Shown here: positions 35,507 through 45,208 of the stretch, one piece after another
How the letters are laid out: every line of letters begins with the position of its first letter
Position numbering within the stretch: position 1 is the stretch's first letter
DNA from: Lachnospiraceae bacterium AC2029
Lineage (GTDB): Bacteria; Bacillota; Clostridia; Lachnospirales; Lachnospiraceae
DNA: 64,000 nt
Reading direction: 5' to 3'
Assembly (NCBI GenBank): GCA_000703065.1
Contig: JNLK01000001.1
Coordinates: 1,178,001 to 1,242,000 of the forward strand
Made by a program: the position numbers and the translations under genes
Notes under the pieces: model-generated
Told to the model about the DNA's origin: nothing
Database searches by the model: none
Seen by the model: the letters and a program-made list of their open reading frames with translations, nothing else

Positions 35507-36381
35507 TCAAACTGAATTTGTAAACTTAATATTTTTGATTGTTCTTACAAGTTCATATTGATATGTCTTAAAATATTTATTCCAGAATCCTCGTGCATTC
35601 GGATTAGCCGTTCCGTGTCCAACCCATAGATATCTGGCATCCTTTTGTTTTTCATGTTCAATGACAAATTGAAGCAAATCTTTAGAAAGAGAACTTCCTC
35701 TATATTTCGGCATCACATATATTTCCCCTACATTTACCGAATTGATACTATGAAAAGCAAACACATCTGATTCACTATTACTTTCTATCATTCCAATTAT
35801 TTCATCATCCTTTGAAAGAGCAATATGAAGATTCGTCTCTGAATCCATAAAAAATTCTTTGTATACCTGCTCTGTAAATTCATGACCTGGATAAAAAACA
35901 GGTGCCTGTTTTAAATGTTTTATTATTGCATCTGTCAGTGTCCATATTTCATCCCAGCGTTTTTCAATTTCATCTTTCTCCAAAGTCTTAATTGTATATG
36001 TATCGTTAAATTGGTAAGGATAATCTGTAATTTCAAGTCTGCCTTGTTCGTAAATATAGCCAAATTGCATCATTGAAAACAATGCTAATGCTTCATAATC
36101 ATGAGCATACAGATTTATTTGAAATTTTGTATCACCATTACTTATTACTGTGTCTGATAGTTTACAGAATAATTTTGACAGGGTCTTTTCTGATGAAGCA
36201 TAATACCCATACACGGGCACATTGCAAGTTTGAATTCCATCATTACTCCATAAAGAATAATATAGAACACCTTGTTCATCAACTCCATTATCAATAGCAA
36301 TGCTGTTCATATCAGATAATTTATCACATATCTTTTCTTTAAATAATTCAAATGCTACAGCTTCTAGTATATATGTTTTTA
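35507..36381 (-). pseudogene. GNAT acetyltransferase gene interrupted by IS630 (main part)
   Basis: About 290 codons remain. The C-terminal GNAT domain shows NVGEIYVMPKYRGSSLSKDLL and a GTANPNARGFWNKYFK stretch. The first codons shown on the ORF come from the IS end. Joining this frame across the IS to 37640-37675 restores a start, M-F-K-Q-L-N-T-S-I-S-V-I-K-T-Y-I, with a single TA at the joint. The gene was therefore intact before the insertion. A fusion starting inside the IS could still be made. Confidence 0.8.
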
Positions 36382-37641
36382 AATAAATGGACTTTATTTC
36401 TGTTTTCTGGTATAATGCTCTTATCATACCGAAAGGGGCATTATCCATGGGCAGAAAAGCAACTACAATCACATTAAGTGACGATGATCGTTCATATCTT
36501 GAATCGCTTACAAGAACAAGGACTATTCAGGCGCAAACTGTTAGCAGAGCTCGAATTCTCCTTCTCAAAGCGAATGGTACTCGAATAGATGAGATAGCCA
36601 ATAAGGTAGATATGAATCGTAAAAGTGTTATGTTGTGCATTAACAAATACCTTGACGGAGGTATTGAAAATGCCTTATTTGATGCGCCTGGCCGTGGACG
36701 AAATGCGGAAATCACTGATGATGAAAAAGCATGGATTATCAGCATTGCCTGTCAGAAACCCGTAGATTTGGGGTATTCCGCAGAAGTATGGTCCAGAGCA
36801 CTTCTGACCAAACACATTAACAAATGCGCTGAAGAAGCGGGGCACATCCGGCTTTCAACAATCAGTCAATCCAAGGTTCGAACAATACTTGAAGAGGCTG
36901 AAATAAAGCCTAACAAAATCACCTATTATTGTGAAAGACGCGATCCTGATTTTGATCAGAAGATGCATAATGTTCTTTTGGTATACAAACAACTCTCATA
37001 TCAATTTGATGAAAATGGTGAACTGTTACCTTTTGCAGAGGACGATCAAATTGTTCATGTGCTTTCATATGATGAAAAGCCGGGAATACAGGCGATAGCT
37101 ACTACTTCTGATGATCTGCTGCCTGATGAAACTCATAAAACAATCAGCCGTGATTATGAATACAAACGCCTTGGAACTTTATCTCTTCTTGCAGGAATAG
37201 ATTTACAAACAGGAGAAGCTATACCGCTGGTAAAAGAATCTCACACAAGTAAAGACTATATTGAATTCCTTAAATTATTGGATTCCAAATATCCCAAGGA
37301 AGATAAAATTCGTTTAGTATTGGATAATCTAAAAGTTCATACATCTGATGAAACCAGGCAGTACCTTGCTACCGTGCCGGGAAGATTTGAGTTTGTTTTC
37401 ACTCCCAAGCATGGATCATGGTTAAATCTGATTGAAGGTTTCTTTAGTAAACTTACGCGCCAGTCGCTTAAAGGTATTCGAGTTAAAACTAAAGAGGAAC
37501 TGGTAGCGCGCATATATAAATATTTTGATGAGGTCAATGAGGAACCCGTTGTATATCACTGGAAATATCGTCTTGACGAGATAGATCCGAATGAGGAATT
37601 GTCGGTTGATACATTGCCTGTCAAAAAGTCCAGTTAATTTA
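36380..37641 (+). mobile_element. IS630-family insertion sequence
   Basis: Flanked by TA at 36380-36381 and 37640-37641. The ends are inverted repeats: TAAATAAATGGACTTT on the left, TAAATTAACTGGACTTT on the right when reversed. It carries one transposase gene with a TATAAT box at about 36413. It sits within a GNAT gene. Confidence 0.85.
36447..37637 (+). CDS. IS630-family DDE transposase
   Basis: 396 residues, starting at 36447 after GAAAGGGG. An N-terminal helix-turn-helix (IDEIANKVDMNRKSVMLCIN) is followed by the DDE domain: Asp in HVLSYDEKPG, Asp in LVLDNLKVHTS, Glu in GSWLNLIEGFFSKL. Intact, so probably active. Confidence 0.9.
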   Translation: MGRKATTITLSDDDRSYLESLTRTRTIQAQTVSRARILLLKANGTRIDEIANKVDMNRKSVMLCINKYLDGGIENALFDAPGRGRNAEITDDEKAWIISIACQKPVDLGYSAEVWSRALLTKHINKCAEEAGHIRLSTISQSKVRTILEEAEIKPNKITYYCERRDPDFDQKMHNVLLVYKQLSYQFDENGELLPFAEDDQIVHVLSYDEKPGIQAIATTSDDLLPDETHKTISRDYEYKRLGTLSLLAGIDLQTGEAIPLVKESHTSKDYIEFLKLLDSKYPKEDKIRLVLDNLKVHTSDETRQYLATVPGRFEFVFTPKHGSWLNLIEGFFSKLTRQSLKGIRVKTKEELVARIYKYFDEVNEEPVVYHWKYRLDEIDPNEELSVDTLPVKKSS

Positions 37642-37675
37642 TGACGCTTATACTAGTATTGAGTTGTTTGAACAT
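37640..37675 (-). pseudogene. 5' end of the interrupted GNAT gene
   Basis: ATG at 37675 followed by codons for F-K-Q-L-N-T-S-I-S-V, reaching the TA at the IS edge. It is in frame with the part at 35507-36381 when the IS is removed. Confidence 0.7.
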
Positions 37676-37757
37676 TCTATCAGATATTTTTCATACAATT
37701 TTTCAATCATGACGATTTTTTACCCCATTCATCAATCAACAATTTGTTTAGCAGCCA

Positions 37758-39065
37758 CTATTTAATAAACCTAAGAAGAAAATCGGTCACACCTATAATC
37801 GTAAATCCCTTTTCATCACGACTTTCCTTAATTGGCCTATTCACTACGATTATTTTTTGTATCTGGTCATTCAATAAAGTATATGGCCTTATTTCTCTTT
37901 TTCTGGTGTTTTCATCTGACATATCTGCAGTGACTTGAATATAATAAGCCCTGATACCTTTTTGTGCGTAAAAATCAACCTCATTGGTTTTTCTGACTGA
38001 CTTCCCGTTTTTGTCTTTTTCGACAGAATCGAAAGATCCGACATTCACAGAATAACCATTATAACAAAGCTCATTAAATACAATATTTTCTATCATTTGT
38101 CCTTCATCAGGAAATGCAAAATTCAATCTGGAGTTCCGAAGTCCTGTATCCGTAAAATAATACTTCCTAAGCGCACCTATCTCTTTTCTTCCCTTAATAT
38201 CATATCTTCTTGCTTCCCTCAAAAGAAAGGCATCGATGAAATATCCAACATAGTTTTCAACGGTTTGCTTATCTATTTTAGATTTACGAACACTTCGAAA
38301 GGTATTGGATATTCGCTCTGAATTGAGAAGTTCTCCGGTACTTACGCTTATTATGTTACACAGTTCATCAAGTTCTTCTCCTCTGCGCAAATGGTTTCTC
38401 TCAACAATATCACGAAAATATGTTGTTTCAAACAAACCCTTTAAATACTCTTTTTTTTCCTCGTCATCTTTCAGGACCGCAAGCGGCATTCCGCCATATT
38501 GCATATATGTATATAATGCTTCTGTTTCATAGCCACCGGTATAGTTATAAAACTCATCAAACGAAAGAGGTGCAAGATGTATATTTGTGGCTTTATCCCT
38601 GAATTCCGTTATGATATCTGAAGAAAGCATTTTGGAATTAGAGCCTGTAACATATAAATCAATATTCTTTTCACGAGACAACCCTAATACAACATCAACA
38701 AAAGAAATAATATCTGAATCATTAGCCGAGGCTGGAATATGTTTCCCATCTGTTATATTTGGATTAATAATTGAATATACCTTTTGTATTTCATCCAGAA
38801 AAACATAATATATCTCTTTTTCGGTACAAATACTACGAACATACTCCCCCAAACTAATCGGATCCCTGTAAGGTGCATTTTTATCTTCATCAAGATCAAT
38901 AGTAATAATGTGATTTTCGGGTATATTTTCTGATAACAAATATTCCCTATATATTTCCTTAAGCAAAAACGATTTCCCACACCGCCTGATACCGGTAATT
39001 ACCTTAGGGAAACCGTTGTTTTTTGCTTTAACCAATTGTCTCAAATATTTCTCTCTTTCAATCAT
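37758..39065 (-). CDS. AAA_14/DUF4143 ATPase
   Basis: 435 residues. Walker A in GIRRCGKSFLL, Walker B in YVFLDEIQKV, sensor LYVTGSNSKML. The C-terminal ~150 residues contain the DUF4143 nuclease-like domain (EVDFYAQKGIRAYYIQVTADMS). This common family is of unsettled role, perhaps in defence or mobile-element control. CGGAG precedes the ATG. Confidence 0.9.
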   Translation of the reverse strand: MIEREKYLRQLVKAKNNGFPKVITGIRRCGKSFLLKEIYREYLLSENIPENHIITIDLDEDKNAPYRDPISLGEYVRSICTEKEIYYVFLDEIQKVYSIINPNITDGKHIPASANDSDIISFVDVVLGLSREKNIDLYVTGSNSKMLSSDIITEFRDKATNIHLAPLSFDEFYNYTGGYETEALYTYMQYGGMPLAVLKDDEEKKEYLKGLFETTYFRDIVERNHLRRGEELDELCNIISVSTGELLNSERISNTFRSVRKSKIDKQTVENYVGYFIDAFLLREARRYDIKGRKEIGALRKYYFTDTGLRNSRLNFAFPDEGQMIENIVFNELCYNGYSVNVGSFDSVEKDKNGKSVRKTNEVDFYAQKGIRAYYIQVTADMSDENTRKREIRPYTLLNDQIQKIIVVNRPIKESRDEKGFTIIGVTDFLLRFIK

Positions 39066-39189
39066 ATTATTCTCCGTTTTTGTAGATTTCTACATATTTT
39101 TCGATTAGATTATAGCATTGACCGAAATCACAGTCAACAAAACGTAGAATTCAACATTCTATAAAAATCATGAATTCATTGTTTTTTAT

Positions 39190-39254
39190 ATTATCCCCAA
39201 CTTTTGCAGCATCCGTTGAAAACAGAAGGTCAACATACAAAAGTTGGGGATAAT
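39190..39254. repeat. Perfect 17-bp inverted repeat
   Basis: ATTATCCCCAACTTTTG (39190-39206) and CAAAAGTTGGGGATAAT (39238-39254), with a 31-base loop. It lies between two minus-strand genes. There is no T-run on the minus side. Confidence 0.8.
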
Positions 39255-39261
39255 CTTATGT

Positions 39262-39384
39262 CTACTTTAAGCCGCAAAGTCTGGCCATCTCGTCTTCGTC
39301 GCCCTCCCATAATGGCTTTTCAGCTGCGTCGGTGGGCATTTCAACTTTGCCTTTAAGATCCTTTGTACGGTTTCGGTCCGTCAC
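39262..39384 (-). CDS. Small ORF overlapping the kinase-like gene's stop
   Basis: 40 residues from a GTG at 39384 that overlaps the TGA of the preceding gene. Acidic C-terminus KPLWEGDEDEMARLCGLK. It could be a coupled small protein, or the real C-terminus of the large gene after a frameshift. Confidence 0.4.
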   Translation of the reverse strand: MTDRNRTKDLKGKVEMPTDAAEKPLWEGDEDEMARLCGLK

Positions 39385-41993
39385 ATCCCCAGCACGGGGC
39401 CACTTCGCTGATCCATAAGCTTCCGCTGGTTCGATATCGCCTCGGAAGCTTTCTTTCTGCCTGCCTCCTGGAGCTTGCTTCCGGCGTAGGGATCATTCTG
39501 CGCCCGGGTGATCCGGTGGTAGAGGAGGGGGGTCTGCAGCAGCTCATAGCTTTCCTTCTGGAGGGAGGTGAAGCGGTCAAGCTGCTCGGTCAGCCGATCC
39601 CTGACGGAAAGAACGAGCATGTATTTCTTAAATGCGGCAGTGCTCTTTAGGGTATTCATGGATTTTACGGCCTCCGCATGCGCCTTGCCGCGGGTTGCCT
39701 TCAGATCCGCCTGCAGCTCCTGATACTGCATAGCCGTCTCCGCATTGTCCTGAAGATATTCATTGGCCGCATACAGTGCGGAGGTCATCCGCTGATACGC
39801 CGGAAGGTCGGTATTTAGCTGCTCCTCGGTCAGCGGAGTGATGCGGTTCAGCAGCTTCTGCTCCTCTGTCCGATGATCCGACATCCCTTTAAATAAAGGG
39901 AGCTCCAATCGGCTTCTTCCATGGATGATCCGCGCACCTTCGGGAATCAGCAGCCTTTCCTTTATGTCAGGCTCCCGGAGGAGTCTGTCCATTTCTTCGA
40001 TCACATCCTCAAAGGAAGCCGGTGCCGTATGCTCGTCGATCAGGTTCAGCCGCCTTGTCTTCTGTCCCTTCGACCGGCTGAGCGCCTTCATCCGGATCAG
40101 CTGACCCTGCAGACCGTCAGGCCCCTGATCCACAAAGGTTTTGAGATACTGCAGCTCGGTTTTCGCCATCCAGCTTATGGAATCACTTACAGCGGTGGCA
40201 AGACTGGTCTGGTGATCCTGAAGCTCTGTCACCTTGGCAAAAAGGTTTTTCCGTTCCACATGATCGGATGGTTTGGCAGTAAGCTGCTCGGAGAGCGAGT
40301 AGCTGTCAAGCGCTTCATCCGGTACGATCCTGGGATGGGTTGAATCCAGATATCCGGGGACGGCGTCCTTATAGATCCTTTCGCTGGTGGCAAGATCGAT
40401 CTTCAGCTTTTTGAACCGGCTGAGTGTGGTTTCGATCTCCGCCTCCGAAAGATCATAGCCCTGAAGGACGACGGCCAGCATATTCGGATCCAGCTCATTT
40501 ACGGCATCTGCCATGGATTTGGGGATCACACGCATATCCCGGAAGCGGACAAAATACGAGCGTCCGTTATTCTCGTAATCCTTCAGGGAGCCAAAGGCCA
40601 GATCGTTGTCAATTCCCTGTATGCCGGTCATCTTTCCCGTCTCCTCGTTAAACTGATAGAAGAGATTCGCCGAATGCCGGTCTACATTTCCGCAGATAAA
40701 ATCCAGCAGCTGAAGGGATGCGATCTTTTTGTTGAGTCCCGGACTGTCTTCGGTCATGGTTCTGTCGAAGGCGGCGAGCTTTCCTCCGAGGGGCGTGTGC
40801 ACAGGATCCATACCTTCGGCAGGAAGCATAAATACGCCCTTCCGGATCACCTCCCGGCCGTTTTCAAAGGAACGGACATTCATCCTTTCCGAGAAGGCGA
40901 GTACATCCCTGCAGCCCAGAAGCTCGGCAATGCTGCTCATCAGCGCATTCCGTTGCCCGGTGGCCTTGTGTCGGTCCAGCCCCCATCCGGCCTTCGCGTC
41001 CAGACTGTAATCCGCCTTCAGCATTTCCTGGAGGTATTCGGACAGGCCGTAGATCAGTTCTTTCTTTTTCTCCTGACGCGTCTGCAGGAGCTTCGCTTTT
41101 TCCCGCTCGGACTTCCGCTGTTCCGCGGGGCTTAGCTGGTCGTAATCCCGGATCCACTTGAGAACGGCAAGAATGTTCTGGGTATTTTCACCGACCTGGA
41201 TCCGGTTCTTCTTGATCCTCTTGATCAGTCCGTTGATGTAGCCCTCCGGCCCCTGCTGCAGGAACAGAAGCTCCGTATCCTTACGGTAGGTGTATGCCTC
41301 ATCCGATGTGGAAACGGCATTGACCAGATCGAAGAGCTTCCCGTTGTATTTCTTTCCGGCTTCGATCAGGGGCTTCAGGGCAGGATATTTTCTGCCGATA
41401 TTATCCGTGATCCGCAGCTCATTCTGATGCAGATAATCCCATGCATCCTTTGCAGAGGGATAGCGTACATCCTCGGTGAAGAAGCCCCGGATGATATCGC
41501 CCGGCTTAAGCTCGGATTCCGACTCGCCCCGGAGCGGGACGGTCAGCTTGTATCGGATATTTGAATCGGCCCCGGTACGATCCTGCTCGAAAAGGGATCT
41601 GCCGTCCAGAGAGACGGTGCGCGTCCGGGAGACCTCGAAGAAGGTATCGATCCGGGCCGGTTTGATCTTTTCTTCTTTAAGACGCCTGCGGTACCGGTTC
41701 AGCGCGGCATAATCCTTGGAGTATTTCTTCAGCAGGCGCAGGTACATTCCGGCTTTTTTGGGGCTTTGTGTCTTTACCCGCAGATATTCCTTCCGGAGCT
41801 GTACACCGCTGATGGCGTATTTTTTCAGCAGATCCGTCGCTTCCTCAATGGTCAGCTTCTTTCTTGCGGTCTTCAGGGCCTTGATCTTCTCATATAAGGC
41901 GGCGACGGAGGCGCGGGCGTCCCCCGGCGCAACCTTTGCTGCGGCGTCCTTCAGAAGCTTTTCTCTTTTGTCAACACGTTTTGTCTCGGGCAT
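39381..41993 (-). CDS. Large protein with PI3/4-kinase-like (HipA-like) catalytic loop
   Basis: 870 residues, with AAGGAGG before the ATG. A helical, charged N-terminal third (~1-330) precedes a kinase-like middle: a helix with RNALMSSIAELLGCRDVLAF, then KGVFMLPAEGMDP, then LLDFICGNVDRHSANLFY (catalytic loop of the GNxDRHxxN type) and IQGIDNDLAFG (metal Asp). The final 350 residues are helical again. The loop pattern is that of phosphatidylinositol-kinase-fold proteins, including HipA and several bacterial effector kinases. The ATP-binding Lys was not placed. No signal peptide or membrane segment. The substrate is unknown; effector or toxin-like kinase is an inference. Confidence 0.6.
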   Translation of the reverse strand: MPETKRVDKREKLLKDAAAKVAPGDARASVAALYEKIKALKTARKKLTIEEATDLLKKYAISGVQLRKEYLRVKTQSPKKAGMYLRLLKKYSKDYAALNRYRRRLKEEKIKPARIDTFFEVSRTRTVSLDGRSLFEQDRTGADSNIRYKLTVPLRGESESELKPGDIIRGFFTEDVRYPSAKDAWDYLHQNELRITDNIGRKYPALKPLIEAGKKYNGKLFDLVNAVSTSDEAYTYRKDTELLFLQQGPEGYINGLIKRIKKNRIQVGENTQNILAVLKWIRDYDQLSPAEQRKSEREKAKLLQTRQEKKKELIYGLSEYLQEMLKADYSLDAKAGWGLDRHKATGQRNALMSSIAELLGCRDVLAFSERMNVRSFENGREVIRKGVFMLPAEGMDPVHTPLGGKLAAFDRTMTEDSPGLNKKIASLQLLDFICGNVDRHSANLFYQFNEETGKMTGIQGIDNDLAFGSLKDYENNGRSYFVRFRDMRVIPKSMADAVNELDPNMLAVVLQGYDLSEAEIETTLSRFKKLKIDLATSERIYKDAVPGYLDSTHPRIVPDEALDSYSLSEQLTAKPSDHVERKNLFAKVTELQDHQTSLATAVSDSISWMAKTELQYLKTFVDQGPDGLQGQLIRMKALSRSKGQKTRRLNLIDEHTAPASFEDVIEEMDRLLREPDIKERLLIPEGARIIHGRSRLELPLFKGMSDHRTEEQKLLNRITPLTEEQLNTDLPAYQRMTSALYAANEYLQDNAETAMQYQELQADLKATRGKAHAEAVKSMNTLKSTAAFKKYMLVLSVRDRLTEQLDRFTSLQKESYELLQTPLLYHRITRAQNDPYAGSKLQEAGRKKASEAISNQRKLMDQRSGPVLGM

Positions 41994-42098
41994 GATGCTA
42001 CCTCCTTGCTTTCGGACACGGAAAATGTCAGATTACGGAACCATTATAGTGCTGCGACGGCAACAAAAGCGCAACACGCCGGGCGTGCGTGCGGTCCT

Positions 42099-42233
42099 TT
42101 GCAGTGGATTAATAAAGAGCAGCCTCTGATCGCTGCCTGTTTTGCTGTCTTTCCTGAATGTATCCCCACCGGTGAAACGGATTGGAAAATTTACGATTCC
42201 TGCAAGGATTTTGCAAGAATGAGGGGAGCATAA
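42099..42233 (+). pseudogene. C-terminal fragment of an unrecognised gene
   Basis: 45 codons from LQWINKEQPLIAACFAVF to DSCKDFARMRGA. It looks like real protein but has no start or ribosome site. Its stop TAA overlaps the next ATG (TAATG). Confidence 0.4.
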
Positions 42234-42283
42234 TGCGATACAGAAAAACAAATGAAGGCGCCAAAAAGAAAGGTAAACAGTAA
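42233..42283 (+). CDS. Tiny basic ORF, 16 residues
   Basis: MRYRKTNEGAKKKGKQ, coupled to the fragment before it by TAATG and preceded by GAGGGGAG. It is probably a leftover of the same lost operon. Confidence 0.3.
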   Translation: MRYRKTNEGAKKKGKQ

Positions 42284-42324
42284 AACGAACACCCTATAGT
42301 AAATCACGGAATGGAGGGATCACC

Positions 42325-42459
42325 ATGAAAAGAATATGCATAAAAAAAAGACTCATAAGGCTGGCAGCTGCCGCAATGGCTGGATACGCTATAAAAAAAA
42401 CCGCAATCCCTTATTCTACAAGGGATTGCGGGATTATGCATTCTATTCATATTCGATAA
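42325..42459 (+). CDS. Possible small peptide, 44 residues
   Basis: ATG 7 bases after GGAGG. It begins M-K-R-I-C-I-K-K-R, then an Ala-rich hydrophobic run (LIRLAAAAMAGYAI). It overlaps a minus-strand terminator hairpin. It could be a toxin-like membrane peptide, but the evidence is slight. Confidence 0.25.
   Translation: MKRICIKKRLIRLAAAAMAGYAIKKTAIPYSTRDCGIMHSIHIR
42393..42431 (-). terminator. Rho-independent terminator
   Basis: A perfect 12-bp stem CCGCAATCCCTT with a 7-base loop, followed on the minus strand by TTTTTTTT. It ends transcripts from the 42619-49840 region. Between it and 42618 the DNA is AT-rich, with no gene seen. Confidence 0.85.
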
Positions 42460-42618
42460 CCCAATCTATATACAGTATTCCATGTCATTCACAAACACTA
42501 TATATAGTATATCAATTTCTCATATTTTATCTATTTCATTGCAGTTTCATGCGGGATGTAGGCGTTTTGTAGGCATAGATTATACATCCCTTCAAGCTGC
42601 CATCAATCACATTCGCGA

Positions 42619-43523
42619 TCACGAAATCGTTATATACTTCTGCAGACTGCTGTTCGGCTTATCCGGAACAGTCATCGCTATTCTCCCTTCCTCAAGCAAA
42701 GGATTCAGGATTCTTCTTACGCTTCGCTTATCTTTATACCCCAGATAATCTGCAATTTCCAAAATTCCCCGTGGTTTCCTGCAAAATTCCAGTACAAGTT
42801 TAACCTTATCTGTAATTATATTTGACGCCCCGACTGATGCATCAACTGGTACATCGACTGGTGCATCAACTGGTACATCGACTGGTACATTAGTCGTACC
42901 ATATTCTGCCAGTTCCAATCTATTGTATGGAATCGTCACCAGAATATTATTTTCTTTTATCTTTACATTCTCTTTTCCATATACACTTGTGATCTTAGGA
43001 ATACCTCTCCCTGTATGTTCGGTAATATGCAACTGAATGAAAATCTTTGACAAGGCCTCATTTACAGGAACTGACTCACCTGCATAAAACCCTTCAATTG
43101 TTTGTTTCGGTGGAAGAACACCTCTGGAAAGAATCTCAATTCTGTCCTTAAAACCCGTGAACATCGGTCCATTTCCATCTACCCATTTGTTATGGACAAA
43201 TGCATTTATTACTGCTTCGGAATACGCCCTTGCGTCAAATAATGGAACTTCCTTCCGTTCAACCACTCTGTTACGTTCATCAGCTTGAGGAATATTCAAC
43301 AGTTCCCCAAATCTGAGCACATCATCCAAAGAATAGAGCAGGCAAGTATTTCCAAACTCACGCACTGAATACATCGTTGATGACTTATCCATCCCCGCAA
43401 ATACACCGAATCTTATGGTAAAATGACTGTCATCAGACAACAACTGCGCTAAAAGATTATATCTACCGCTGCCTGTTTCAACGCTGTTCCCCAGAAATAA
43501 AAGGTTTTTCTCAGAAAGAATTG
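42619..43523 (-). pseudogene. N-truncated AlbA/RecG-like ATP-binding regulator
   Basis: About 300 codons. The frame is open back to the end of the histidine kinase gene but has no good start. EAVINAFVHNKW, DRIEILSRGVLPP and TEHTGRGIPKI are the GHKL-like C-terminal half of Schlafen/AlbA_2-type regulators. The AlbA_2 domain itself is missing. A repeat of VPVD units links it to a winged helix (LEIADYLGYKDKRSVRRIL). It is probably non-functional. Confidence 0.65.
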
Positions 43524-43526
43524 TGT

Positions 43527-44420
43527 CTATATAGTTACCTCGATTCTCAGAATCCCGTCTTCAAATTCTGCGTGAATCTCCCCTCCCATTTTCTCGGTCA
43601 ATAGTTTTGCCACCGTAAGGCCAAGTCCTGTACTCTCACGCGATGCCTGCACAGTATAGAAGCGGTCAAACAGTCGTTCCACCTGCAACTTGTCCAGTTG
43701 GGAGGCATGATTTTCAAATCTGACTTTACCTTCCGTTGTCATTTCAATCTTAAGGTCTCCATCACTGTATTTCACCGCATTGCTGATCAGATTTGAAAAA
43801 ACCCGCAAAAGATACTCTTCATTCAAAACCTTCATTACCGGAACATCCGGAAGAGTGATCAACGGTTCAATCTTCCGCTTCTTCAGATCCTGATAAAACC
43901 CGGCAACACACAGTTCCAAAACAGATCGAATATCCACATTCTGAGTTTCCTGTTCATTCTGCTCTTCCTCTCCGGTTATCGTTGAAACAATTGCATAGGA
44001 GAACAGTTCTTCGGTTAGACGTCGAAGACTTTCACACCTCTTTCGAATAATATCCAAATACCGCGTTTCCTCCGGCGTCCGTTCCTTCTCCTGTAATAGC
44101 TCCGTATATCCAATAATAGCCGTAAGCGGTGTACGAAGATCGTGAGAGATGCTGGAAACCGCGTTTTTCAGTTCTACATTTCCCCGTTCATACTTAATAC
44201 GTTCCCTCCGAAGTTTCCTCAGTTCCAGATTCAGTTCCTCTGTCAAACGACGCATGGTCTTATCTTCATATGGCAAACGCAGCTGTCGATTTGTATCGTC
44301 CTCCAATATCCAGGCAAGATCTTTCCGAATCACATTTAGAGATGCATAAACCGTATAAAGCTTATAGGCAAGCACCACAACAACGATGAGAAGCAGGATA
44401 AAAAGAAAAACCCACATCAT
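43527..44420 (-). CDS. Sensor histidine kinase
   Basis: 297 residues. One N-terminal membrane segment with almost no outer loop, like BceS-type intramembrane-sensing kinases. HisKA with ISHDLRTPLTAIIGYTELL, and HATPase with NLISNAVKYSDG and ESTGLGLTVAKLL. Its ATG overlaps the permease stop. It should phosphorylate the regulator at 46138. Confidence 0.9.
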   Translation of the reverse strand: MMWVFLFILLLIVVVVLAYKLYTVYASLNVIRKDLAWILEDDTNRQLRLPYEDKTMRRLTEELNLELRKLRRERIKYERGNVELKNAVSSISHDLRTPLTAIIGYTELLQEKERTPEETRYLDIIRKRCESLRRLTEELFSYAIVSTITGEEEQNEQETQNVDIRSVLELCVAGFYQDLKKRKIEPLITLPDVPVMKVLNEEYLLRVFSNLISNAVKYSDGDLKIEMTTEGKVRFENHASQLDKLQVERLFDRFYTVQASRESTGLGLTVAKLLTEKMGGEIHAEFEDGILRIEVTI

Positions 44421-45208
44421 TCTATATCCTTTCTTCTAAAGATCAAAATGCCGACAACCGTTACGATTCCGATGAAACTAATCATAGTGATCACATCAAC
44501 AGTCGGCCGTATATCCATTATTTCCTGAATATCCCCGTGGTATCCGTTTGCACCGTAATCCAGCCAAATGAGCAGCATCTGTCCGAATGATGTTCCGTGA
44601 AAGAAGAGTTTTGAAAATGTAAGCAGGAACCGATCATAAGCATCGGTTCCGATTCCGATGACACCAACAAGGTTTTTCAGAGCATAGACAGCCAAAACCA
44701 TGACAACATTCAAAAAAACACACCAGATCAGCGCTTTGTTCCTCTTTCCCGCCAGTACGGAAACGATCAGAGATAATGCCACCTGCGCGGTCAAAACCAG
44801 AAACCCAATTCCGAAACGAACCAGATAGAGTTTTGTTTCCATTGGAAACGCATGATCCTTTGACAATCCAATAGCCAAAGTAATCATAAACCCGAAAAAA
44901 TAGATAATAAATGCTCCGATCAATCCGACTACCATCCATGACAGATAAACTCTCCACCTCTCACATCCTATGATCAGTCTGTTCCGAAGCATTCCATCCG
45001 TATAATCCGTACCCACAAGGTATGCCGTAAACAGAGAAGAAATCACGGCAACAGGGCAAAACAGGAATAACGTATAGCGGCTGATATCAAAAGTGTTCGG
45101 TTCCGAAGAGGCATAACCTGCATAAATGAGAACCCCTCCCAAAAGAACGATCCAGTATAGCTTCAGGCTTAACAGCCTTCGGAGGCCGATAAATAATGAT
45201 CTATTCAT
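44417..45208 (-). CDS. ABC-2 type permease
   Basis: 263 residues with six predicted membrane segments. The start at 45208 (GGGAGG 8 bases upstream) overlaps the ATPase stop by 8 bases. It is the membrane partner of the ATPase at 45201, as in bacitracin/lantibiotic immunity transporters. Confidence 0.8.
   Translation of the reverse strand: MNRSLFIGLRRLLSLKLYWIVLLGGVLIYAGYASSEPNTFDISRYTLFLFCPVAVISSLFTAYLVGTDYTDGMLRNRLIIGCERWRVYLSWMVVGLIGAFIIYFFGFMITLAIGLSKDHAFPMETKLYLVRFGIGFLVLTAQVALSLIVSVLAGKRNKALIWCVFLNVVMVLAVYALKNLVGVIGIGTDAYDRFLLTFSKLFFHGTSFGQMLLIWLDYGANGYHGDIQEIMDIRPTVDVITMISFIGIVTVVGILIFRRKDIE

Noticed and set aside
41716-42129. 137-codon plus-strand frame over the start of the kinase-like gene
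   Set aside because: Antisense to the coding N-terminus and its ribosome site; only the later part at 42099-42233 looks like real protein and in another context.
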